Positions 33,553-42,200 of a DNA stretch of 64,000 nt are shown piece after piece. Under the pieces are notes generated by a model. The model saw only the letters and a list, made by a program, of their open reading frames with translations. It was not told where the DNA came from and searched no databases. Source of the stretch: JAJRPT01 sp964465945 (GTDB lineage Bacteria > Bacteroidota > Ignavibacteria > Kapaibacteriales > UBA2268); NCBI GenBank assembly GCA_964465945.1, contig CAYXMM010000003.1, positions 1-64,000 of the forward strand. Direction: 5' to 3'. Each line of letters starts with the position of its first letter. Within the stretch, counting starts at the first letter, position 1. Position numbers and translations under genes: made by a program.

Positions 33553-35534
33553 ACAAATGGCTCATTAAGCTTTTGTTCAATTTCTTCAAGCTGGGATTTA
33601 TAATTAGTGATATCAGCTTCAAGTTCTTGAATTTTAGCTTGTGTAGCTTTAATATCTGCATTTATGAGGGATTTTACTTCTTCTTCCTCTTTAATTTTTA
33701 CTTCTATATCTTTAAGTGAGAGTTCTTGCGATTTTCTAAATTCTTTATCTTTAATTCTCTTGAAGATTCTTACTAATGATTTTGATACGAAAAGCAAACC
33801 TAATATACTTGCAATCCTTAATATCCATTCAATTATTGTATAGAAGATGTTTGGATCTAATTCATTTTGTGAAAATATATTAAGAAAGCTTATAGATAAT
33901 AAAAATAATGACAATAAAGTAACTCCAATTGTCTCAGTTACTGGTCTTTTGTGAGTATATGGCAATAAAATACTCTTTACTTCATCAATATTTCGATTCT
34001 CTTGGAATAATACATTGTTTATATTCTCATGCTCTTTGTTAAATTTATCTAACTCATCAATATAATCTTTGATAGACTTGTTGGTTTTATCAATATAACC
34101 TGATAATTCTGACTTCCTTTCAAAAAGTATTTTCTTTGTGTCTGTCCATGCAAATTTAACTTTTGCCTTGATTTTAGCGTGGTTTGATTGGTCTATAATC
34201 TTATTATAACTATCAAGTTGACTAAAATACTCTTTCTTCAAACTATAATGAAAATTATTCTTATTTAACAAATGTTTATACTTATCTAGTAAAAGAATAT
34301 ACTTTTTAGTCGTTTGAGGAAACACTCCAGAAATAGCATTATTTATATCAAAATAATTAAAATATGCTAAATTCCGAAAATATGCGAAGTCCTCTTTATT
34401 AACTTTTTGAATAAATTTAATAGCAAATTCATTCAAGTTTGCTCTACCTACAAGCTCTTTTAGTAAAGTAGGATTGTTTTTTTCAAGACAAATATAAAGG
34501 AACTTATAGATTATATCACTAACTTCATAAAAGTCGCTTGACTTGCTTATAAAGTAAAAATTTGAAACATAATGCTCAATTAATTCGGGTTTAACATTCA
34601 ACTCGGGATACAAATCAAATGATTGGACATCAAACTTTTTCATTAAAATCGCTATTGAAATCAAATTCCTTTCATATTCTGCCGAATATTTAAAGAAAAG
34701 CTCTTCTGCAAGTGAGTAATTGTTTGATTCATAATGCTTTAAACTATCAATATATTCTAAAATCCCTGAATTTTCAGCATCTGAATAAAGTTTACTATCT
34801 AATTCAATCTTTGTTTGATATTTCTCAAATGATTTATTTCGTGATGTAAGAATTATCCTAATATCCAGAAGTTCCGACAGCTTTATATCTTTATCTTTTG
34901 TAAAATCGTAATTCTCAAATTTGCTAATTTTTGCTTCAAGATACTCAATAAGGTAACTAATAAAATTATCGTCAATATATTTAAGTATATGGTCTATTTC
35001 GTCAAAAATAAAAAGAATCTCAAAAGGTTTAATTTTTGATAAATCATTAAAACTATTCGGGTAAAGCAAACTTATCAAATCGACTAAGAATGATTCAACA
35101 ACAATTTTGCCTTGCTCCCAAACAAGTCGGTTGTCCGACTTATTAATAAAACTATTTTCATACTCAGATATATCAACAGATTTATTACTAAAGTAATCAA
35201 AATTGCTTTTTATTAAATTTTTATCTACAATCTTATCGTATAAATCACTTTTAGTTTCTTTATTTATAGTTAAAAACTCTTGAAATCTATTCGCGTTTAT
35301 TTTAGTTTCTGAAAAAGCATTTTCTGAATCTGTATCGATATTATTCGCAAAATGATTCGCTAAATCAGTAATAAAATGTCCATCAAAATTGAAAGAATTA
35401 AAAACTATAGAATTTCTTTTACTAACAAATTCATTCACAAAGGAAGTCTTACCACTTGTTAAATCACCAGTGATTAATATTACTCTGTGTTCTTTATTGA
35501 ATGAACTTTCTAATTCTTTAATTTTATCGAGCAT
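33549..35534 (-). CDS. Membrane-anchored STAND/AAA-like P-loop NTPase
   Basis: 661 residues, no named family recognised. Walker A is G-D-L-T-S-G-K-T (23-30), Walker B F-E-I-L-F-I-F-D-E (171-179), and I-I-L-T-S-R (227-232) matches a sensor strand, together suggesting a STAND or archaeal-ATPase-like module. Residues about 255-530 are helical and may form TPR-like repeats. Two transmembrane helices (about 536-554 and 565-584) sit close together. The C-terminus (600-655) is a strong coiled coil. So the NTPase and coiled coil are cytosolic and tethered by a hairpin. It lies 3 nt after an RsbW-like kinase and in one unit with an outer-membrane barrel. Signalling is inferred; function unknown. Confidence 0.75.
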   Translation of the reverse strand: MLDKIKELESSFNKEHRVILITGDLTSGKTSFVNEFVSKRNSIVFNSFNFDGHFITDLANHFANNIDTDSENAFSETKINANRFQEFLTINKETKSDLYDKIVDKNLIKSNFDYFSNKSVDISEYENSFINKSDNRLVWEQGKIVVESFLVDLISLLYPNSFNDLSKIKPFEILFIFDEIDHILKYIDDNFISYLIEYLEAKISKFENYDFTKDKDIKLSELLDIRIILTSRNKSFEKYQTKIELDSKLYSDAENSGILEYIDSLKHYESNNYSLAEELFFKYSAEYERNLISIAILMKKFDVQSFDLYPELNVKPELIEHYVSNFYFISKSSDFYEVSDIIYKFLYICLEKNNPTLLKELVGRANLNEFAIKFIQKVNKEDFAYFRNLAYFNYFDINNAISGVFPQTTKKYILLLDKYKHLLNKNNFHYSLKKEYFSQLDSYNKIIDQSNHAKIKAKVKFAWTDTKKILFERKSELSGYIDKTNKSIKDYIDELDKFNKEHENINNVLFQENRNIDEVKSILLPYTHKRPVTETIGVTLLSLFLLSISFLNIFSQNELDPNIFYTIIEWILRIASILGLLFVSKSLVRIFKRIKDKEFRKSQELSLKDIEVKIKEEEEVKSLINADIKATQAKIQELEADITNYKSQLEEIEQKLNEPFV

Positions 35535-35537
35535 AAT

Positions 35538-35948
35538 TTAATATTCAAATATTAATTCTATTATAGTACCGTTTTCTGTGCTTGTAACTTTAAATTCTTT
35601 TGATAGTTCTCTCATTAAGAAAACTCCTCTGCCATTATCTTTTAAGAGATTTTCAGGGTTCCTTGGGTCAGCAACATTTTGCGGATTAAATCCCAGCCCT
35701 TCATCTGAAATTTTACAAAAAATTAAGTTATCAGAAGCCGCAAGTTCTAACGTTACATATTTACTTGGGTCGAACTTGTTTCCATGTCCAGACGCATTAT
35801 TAATTCCCTCTGTAATAGCAACCATCAAATTAAAGTATAAATCATCTTTTAAATTTAAAGAACATTTAAAATCACTAAAAAGTTCTTCAAAATTGTAAAT
35901 AATGTTTCTACTGCTTGCAATAGACTTTTTTTTATTATATATTAGCAT
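35538..35948 (-). CDS. RsbW/SpoIIAB-like ATP-binding regulator
   Basis: 136 residues, the size of stand-alone anti-sigma-factor kinases. A GHKL ATP site is readable: N box E47-G-I-N-N51-A-S-G-H-G-N, G1 box D82-E-G-L-G86-F, lid D-N-G-R-G-V-F-L-M (104-112), and a final strand G-T-I-I-E-L. Relatives bind sigma factors or STAS-domain proteins and phosphorylate the latter. Neither partner gene is adjacent. Its start overlaps the barrel gene stop (TAATG) and the NTPase gene follows 3 nt later, so the three products are made together. The target could be the NTPase or a distant partner. Confidence 0.88.
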   Translation of the reverse strand: MLIYNKKKSIASSRNIIYNFEELFSDFKCSLNLKDDLYFNLMVAITEGINNASGHGNKFDPSKYVTLELAASDNLIFCKISDEGLGFNPQNVADPRNPENLLKDNGRGVFLMRELSKEFKVTSTENGTIIELIFEY

Positions 35949-37789
35949 TAATATAAATTAATTTGTGTTTCTAACTTTAAATTTGGAATAATTCTCAAAT
36001 TACCATTATTTTTTTGATATTCATACCATCCATAGACTACTAACTTCGTTCTTTCTTGTAATTTAATTCCAAAATCTACTACAGGGCTAATTGAATTAAG
36101 CAAAAATGAACTATTCCCCAAGTTTCCTACATTACGATTATTATCTAAATTTAACTTATAATATCGAATACCTAAACCATAATAGTTTTGTTGTTTATGA
36201 AGATAGAACAGCATATTTAAGTAAAATTCATTTTTTACTTCAAAAATAGACTGAGAAAACTTCTCCCAATTAAATAACCCTGTTTCTCTATACCTATAAA
36301 TATAGGATAGGTTAAATCTATATTTATAATTGATATAATAATTTATTGAGTCTTTAAATGTCAAAGACCTTTGGGCATCACTTCTAATATTTTGAAATAA
36401 ATATTCGTAATCGTAGCTTCTAAAATTTACAAAAATTTGAAATTCTGGCGTCATTTCCAATTTTTTATTTTTGTATTTATAATATGGAGCTAATTTTAAA
36501 CTTCGCTCTTTGATATTATTTATTGAATTTTCTCCCTTTAAATAAACTAAATGCCTAAACCTTGCTTCAAGTTCTAATCCAAAAGTAAAAAAATCAGAAA
36601 AAATATGCTCATACTTTTGATTCATTTTTATAATTATCTGGTCTCGGTCTCTATTTTCATTTTTACTCGGTGTGTCATATCTATTGATTTCGTAGAAAAA
36701 CTCAGATATAAATAAATTGTTATAATCTAGTTTAAAATTATTTTCTAAAATTATTCTTGAATAAGAGTTTTGGTAGTCAAGTAACGAAATATTGTTTTGC
36801 TGTGAAATCAAATCATTATCATTTGTTAAGAATTTATTTTTAATTGAATTATCTAAACTCTCAGTATATTTTTGAAATGAAGCTCTAAGTAATGACTTAC
36901 TATATTTATAATTAAACTTAGTAAAAAGATTGTAGCCATCTAATGACCTAATTTCATAAATTCCAGAACGTAAATTATTTTTATCAAACTCACGATAAGA
37001 GTTATTTCTCGATGAGCTAAGATATGAGATAGAAACCTCATTAGTTAAGTTCTCTATAAGATTATATGAAACATCTAAGCCCAAGTTAACTTTCGTTTCA
37101 TTTCTATCTTCTATCTGATATATATTCTGATTAAATGTCGCAAAATCATTTTCTAAATCATTATATGACGAATTTATATTTAACCTTGAATTATCCACAA
37201 CCCTTGATAAATTTAATTTTATATCATTTAAAATATAATTTCTTTGCATTGTTCTTTGCGTGTTAAAATGCTCCAAACTTGATTCTAAATTAAATTCATC
37301 AATTTGATAATTGTATTTTGAGTTTAAATTAAAGGCAGGAGTAAATGACTCAATACCTAATTGACTATGATGGTCATATCCATAATTAAAATTCACCGAC
37401 CTATTCTCATCATATTCATACATTACACCTGGCAAGAATTTCACATTTAACAAATCATTATTGATTTCAGATGAAAAATTATTTCCAATATAATCAATTC
37501 TTTGCTTTGACATTAGGTAGAAATTATTCAAAATTTCCTTCTTCCAATTCAATTCAAGTTTTTGGTTATCATTAATGCTTTTTGTTGGCAAATATGAATT
37601 ACCAAAATAATTTTGTTGAATATCGAAATCACCCAATCCCGTTTTTAATTGTGAATTAACATCAATAAAGAAGTTTATATTTTGATTAATCCTGTTAAAT
37701 CCATAACTCGATTGTAAATTTGATTGTGCAATCAAATTTACAGCAAAAATGAAAAGTAATATGATAAATGTAATTTTCAATTTAGTCAA
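35948..37789 (-). CDS. Predicted outer-membrane beta-barrel protein
   Basis: 613 residues starting at TTG (37789, or TTG 37780). A Sec signal ends in N-L-I-A-Q. The rest is an almost unbroken series of alternating amphipathic strands rich in Asn, Tyr, Phe and Ser (for example Y-K-Y-K-N-K-K-L, I-N-Y-K-Y-R-F-N-L-S-Y-I-Y-R-Y), ending L-E-T-Q-I-N-L-Y, a typical aromatic-terminated last strand. No TonB box, plug or carboxypeptidase-like domain, so not a TonB receptor. Family not recognised. First gene of the barrel-RsbW-NTPase unit, downstream of the purB terminator. Its role in that unit is unknown. Confidence 0.72.
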   Translation of the reverse strand: MTKLKITFIILLFIFAVNLIAQSNLQSSYGFNRINQNINFFIDVNSQLKTGLGDFDIQQNYFGNSYLPTKSINDNQKLELNWKKEILNNFYLMSKQRIDYIGNNFSSEINNDLLNVKFLPGVMYEYDENRSVNFNYGYDHHSQLGIESFTPAFNLNSKYNYQIDEFNLESSLEHFNTQRTMQRNYILNDIKLNLSRVVDNSRLNINSSYNDLENDFATFNQNIYQIEDRNETKVNLGLDVSYNLIENLTNEVSISYLSSSRNNSYREFDKNNLRSGIYEIRSLDGYNLFTKFNYKYSKSLLRASFQKYTESLDNSIKNKFLTNDNDLISQQNNISLLDYQNSYSRIILENNFKLDYNNLFISEFFYEINRYDTPSKNENRDRDQIIIKMNQKYEHIFSDFFTFGLELEARFRHLVYLKGENSINNIKERSLKLAPYYKYKNKKLEMTPEFQIFVNFRSYDYEYLFQNIRSDAQRSLTFKDSINYYINYKYRFNLSYIYRYRETGLFNWEKFSQSIFEVKNEFYLNMLFYLHKQQNYYGLGIRYYKLNLDNNRNVGNLGNSSFLLNSISPVVDFGIKLQERTKLVVYGWYEYQKNNGNLRIIPNLKLETQINLY

Positions 37790-37796
37790 AAATAAA

Positions 37797-37821
37797 AAAT
37801 ACCTTATTAAATAAGGTATTT
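37797..37821 (-). terminator. purB terminator
   Basis: A perfect 11-bp stem (37797-37807 with 37811-37821) with a 3-nt loop is followed on the minus strand by a T-run. It lies 28 nt past the purB stop and just before the barrel gene start. Confidence 0.8.
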
Positions 37822-37849
37822 CAAAAAAAAATTAATATTTAAACTAAGG

Positions 37850-39142
37850 TTATATTCCTAAACGAGCAAAAATAAAATCAACCGATTGAAATACTTTCTG
37901 ATATGAGAACATATTTCGTAATTCATCTTCAGTGAAGTGCTTCATAATATCTTCGTCATTAAGTAAATTCTCAATTAATGGAATTTTCTCGTCCCAAGTT
38001 TTCATTGAGTTTCTTTGTACCCAAACATACGCTTCTTGGCGTTTAATTCCTTTTTTAGCAAGAGATAACAAAACTTTTTGAGAATGAATAAGCCCATGAG
38101 TAAGTTCTAAATTTTCAATCATTCTATCAGGATATACAACTAAATTATCAAGTACCTTTGTTATTCTCTGTAAAGCATAATTTGCAATTATCGTTGAATC
38201 AGGCAAAATCACCCTCTCAACAGAAGAATGACTTATATCACGTTCATGCCATAAAGCATTATTCTCTATTGCTGCAAAAGCATTTGTTCTAAGTAATCTT
38301 GCTTGCCCAGATAAATTCTCACTTGCAATAGGATTACGTTTATGAGGCATAGCAGAGCTACCTTTTTGTCCTTTTGAGAAAAACTCCTCCGCTTCACGAA
38401 CCTCCGTTCTTTGTAAATGTCTAATCTCTATTGAAATTTTCTCAATTAATGATCCAATTGAAGCAAGCACTTGCAGATAAGATGAATGTACATCACGAGA
38501 AATCACTTGTGTTGAGATATTAACTGGTTTTAAGCCCAATTTTTCCGCAACATACTTTTCAATATACGGGTCAAGATGTTCATACGTTCCTACTGCACCA
38601 GAAATCATACATAAAGAAACATCATCTACTGCTAAATCAAATCTCGCTTTAAGTCTTAATAATTCATCATACCAAAGAGCGAATTTTAATCCAAAAGTCA
38701 TTGCCTCTGCATGAATACCATGACTTCTTCCAACACAAGGAGTATATTTAAACTCATTCGCCCTTCTTCTTAATACACTTAAAAGATTGTCAATATCGTT
38801 AGAAATAATTTTTGATGCTTTACTTAATTGAACTGAAATTGCGGTATCTAATACGTCAGAAGAAGTCATTCCAAGATGAATAAACCTTGAATCCTCACCC
38901 ACGTGTTCTTCAACATTAGTAAGAAAAGCAATTATGTCGTGCTTTGTTACCTGCTCAATTTCAAGTATTCTATTCGCATCACATTTTGCTTTATCTCTAA
39001 TATTCTTTGCAATATCCTTACTCAAAATACCAAGTTCTGCCATTGCTTCAACTGCAAGAATTTCAACTTCTAACCAAGTATTATACTTTGATTGTTCAGT
39101 CCAAATTTGCCCCATTTCGGGTAAGGTATATCTTTCAACCAT
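37850..39142 (-). CDS. purB: Adenylosuccinate lyase
   Basis: 430 residues. Acts twice in purine synthesis, releasing fumarate from SAICAR and from adenylosuccinate. The fumarase-superfamily signature G-S-S-A-M-P-H-K-R-N-P lies near 262-271, with T-S-S-D-V-L-D-T (catalytic region) near 93-100 and G-R-S-H-G-I-H-A (His) near 138-145. The start M-V-E-R-Y-T-L-P-E-M-G-Q-I-W is typical. Cytosolic homotetramer. No other pur genes adjoin; it is its own transcription unit with a probable promoter at 39172-39205 and the terminator at 37797. Confidence 0.97.
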   Translation of the reverse strand: MVERYTLPEMGQIWTEQSKYNTWLEVEILAVEAMAELGILSKDIAKNIRDKAKCDANRILEIEQVTKHDIIAFLTNVEEHVGEDSRFIHLGMTSSDVLDTAISVQLSKASKIISNDIDNLLSVLRRRANEFKYTPCVGRSHGIHAEAMTFGLKFALWYDELLRLKARFDLAVDDVSLCMISGAVGTYEHLDPYIEKYVAEKLGLKPVNISTQVISRDVHSSYLQVLASIGSLIEKISIEIRHLQRTEVREAEEFFSKGQKGSSAMPHKRNPIASENLSGQARLLRTNAFAAIENNALWHERDISHSSVERVILPDSTIIANYALQRITKVLDNLVVYPDRMIENLELTHGLIHSQKVLLSLAKKGIKRQEAYVWVQRNSMKTWDEKIPLIENLLNDEDIMKHFTEDELRNMFSYQKVFQSVDFIFARLGI

Positions 39143-39171
39143 TTTCTCTCCAAATTTTCAAATATTTTTTA

Positions 39172-39205
39172 CAAAAATACGATATATCTATTAATGTTTT
39201 TCAAA
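39172..39205 (-). promoter_or_regulatory. Putative purB promoter
   Basis: Minus-strand TTTG (39205-39202), a 22-nt spacer, and TATTTTTG (39179-39172) resemble the Bacteroidota promoter, with a spacer 1-2 nt longer than ideal. The -7 box ends 29 nt before the purB ATG. Confidence 0.45.
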
Positions 39206-39224
39206 AAAGAAAAAAGTATATAAT

Positions 39225-42200
39225 TTGAGATTGATTTTTACTATATTTTTTATTACAATTAGTTTATTTAGTCAAGATATTAGAATTTTTAATATTGACA
39301 ATTCTAATTATCCATTAATGAAAGGAAATATAGTTCTATTAAATGCCAATGGTAGTTTAGTCTATAGTCCAAATATTGCAAGTGTGAAATTGTTTGAAAA
39401 TGGAACACAAATGAATGTTCTTAATATTACTTGCGATATAAACTCAAAAAAAGACAAAATTTCAGCAGTGCTATCCGTAGATTTATCCCTTTCTATGAAC
39501 GGGCAACCTTTTGCGTTAGCAAAAGCAGGGGCAAAAGCTCTTGTAAGTATTATGGATTCGAGTACCGATGAAGTCGCTATTACTGGTTTTTCAGATTTTG
39601 CTTTAATGATTAATGATTTCACTAACAATAAGAACTTTCTTAATACTTCTATTGATGAGATGTTCTTAATTGGCGGAACAAATTTCAATGAAGCATTTTT
39701 AAATAGACGTGATGGCTCTATTTCTATCGCATCAAGAGCACAACATAAACCAATTATTATTATTCTAACAGATGGTTTCGCAAATGGTCGAACTCAAGAA
39801 GTGATTGACAAAGCTAAAGAAATTGGCGCTGTAATCTATTCTGTTATTCTTTACGGGCAAGCACCGCAATTTCTTTATGATGTAACAAGGGAGACAGGTG
39901 GATTAGTATTTGAAAATATTAAAACCGAGTCAGACATTGTTAAAGCGTATGAAGCAATTTATAGAATTTCTCAAACTTTAAATGCATGCACAATTACTTG
40001 GGAATCAAAGAATTGCGATTTGGAAAGACGTTTAGATTATGAGTTTATGGGAGTTAAGAAGTTCTCAAATTTTAGTGTAAATAATCTTCAATTAAGCAGT
40101 TTCGACTATCCAAATAGTAAATTTATTAGTTATAAAGGGACATCATTAGGGACTACTGGTAGAAGACAATTTGGCTTAACCGCGAGACAAGAAGACTTAG
40201 TTATTGATAACATTATAGTTGAAAATAGCAAATTCAAAGTTATACTTCCTCAAAATGTAAATTATCCTATTAATATTCAAAGAGATTCCACTTTCCAATT
40301 CTTTGTAGATTTTGATTACGATATTGAAGGATTTCAATTTTCAAAATTTACAATTTCCTCAAATGTTTGTAATGACAATATATTTTATGCAAGTGGTGGA
40401 ATACCAGCTGGAGCGAATAGTCAATATATTGATATTATAGAACCAAATGGTGGAGAGGTTTATTTCAGAGGAGCTGATTCAACAATTAAATGGCAAGCAA
40501 ATGAAGCTGATGATAAACTAATAATTGAGTTCTCATCAGATAAAGGTAAAAATTGGAAAGAACTTGCAAGAGATTATAAAGGATATAATTTAAACTATAA
40601 ATATCCAAGTATAACAAGCAATGATTGTCTTGTTCGAATTACAAAACTATCTGATTCAGTTGGTTACGAATATATGGTAACAAACACAGATTCTGTAAAT
40701 AACTCTTCTGTAAGTTGGCAACCCAGTGGGGATAAAATTATATTAGGTGGAAATGATGGGTATATTAGAGTAGTAGATGGGTTTACCCATTATAATATTA
40801 CTAAATATTATGCTCATAGCAAAGTAAATGATATTGAATGGTCGCCAGATGCTATAAGATATGCGAGCGGTGGAGATGACGGAAAAATAAAATTATGGAT
40901 TGATGGCGATAACATAGCGTATGATAGTGTTGATGCTTCAAGCGGCGCCGTTACAAGCTTAGAATGGTCTACAGATGGTACTCGACTCATTAGTGGTGAT
41001 AATTTAGGTAACTTAACTCTATGGAACTCCGCTGATTTAAGCAAGATAAAGCAGTTAAAAATTTCCCAAAAGCAAATTAACGACATTAGTTTTTCTCCAA
41101 ATGGAAGTAAATTAGCGGTAGCATTATCAGACACTACCGTTTGTATCTTATTAGCTAATAGTTTCCAGCAATTAATGAAATATCCCTTGCACCAAGGAGC
41201 AGTAAGCTCTCTCGACTGGCTTAATGATGACTGGATTGTTTCTGTTAGTACGCAAGCGTTTAATAATAACGTTATTATTTCTTCAAGCGTTTTAGGTCAA
41301 CAAATTGCTGCTTACCCAGTAAAAGAAACTCTTCAAAAGGTCAGAATTAGTCGGCTGAATAACCTCGTTGCGATGGTTGGCTCAAATGGAACTATAAATC
41401 TATGGGGTTTAAGTGATTTTAAAGAGAAGTATAATATTAAAACCGCTACGTCGTGGGCTTCTCAGGATTTAGCAATTAGCCCTGATGAAACAAGAATTGT
41501 AGTTGCTTCAAATGGAAAAAATAGCGGTCAAACCTTGAAATTTAATTCAATTAGAAAATTCCCACAATATAGAACAACTTCTGATTCAACATTTAGCTTA
41601 GTTGATTTTCAATTATTTTCTGATAATATAGATTTTGGAAAAATTTTAATTGGTAGAACAAAAGACTCAGTTGTAACAAATTACATTACAATTAATTCAA
41701 AGCTACCAATCCAAATTGACTCTATGCGAATTGTGAATGATATTGATGATGTTTTTAATTTAACAAGTAAAGGGAATGTGTTGCTTTTTGAAGACGATAT
41801 ATTTGATTTGAATATATCATTCACTCCAAAAACAACAAAAACATATATTGCTCGACTAGAAATTTTCACAAAACAAGTTACTTACAGCAAAGAAATTAGG
41901 GGAGAAGGATATAAGAACGGAATTAACGATTATTACTTAGACTTTGGCGATTTAGAAATTAATAAAAGTATTAGAAAACAACTTGAAATCTCTAATAGTA
42001 GCACCGATGATATTCAAATAGATAGCATTATTGTAAAAGGTCCAAACTTAGATATTTTTTCTTTAATTCAAGGAAATACTCAAAGTATTTTAAAAGCCAA
42101 TAATCAAAATAATAAAAATTTAATCTTTGAGTTTGTGCCAAAATTAGATGTAAACTACACTTCTCTTGCATATATTTACTTCAAAAGTAAAGATTCCCCA

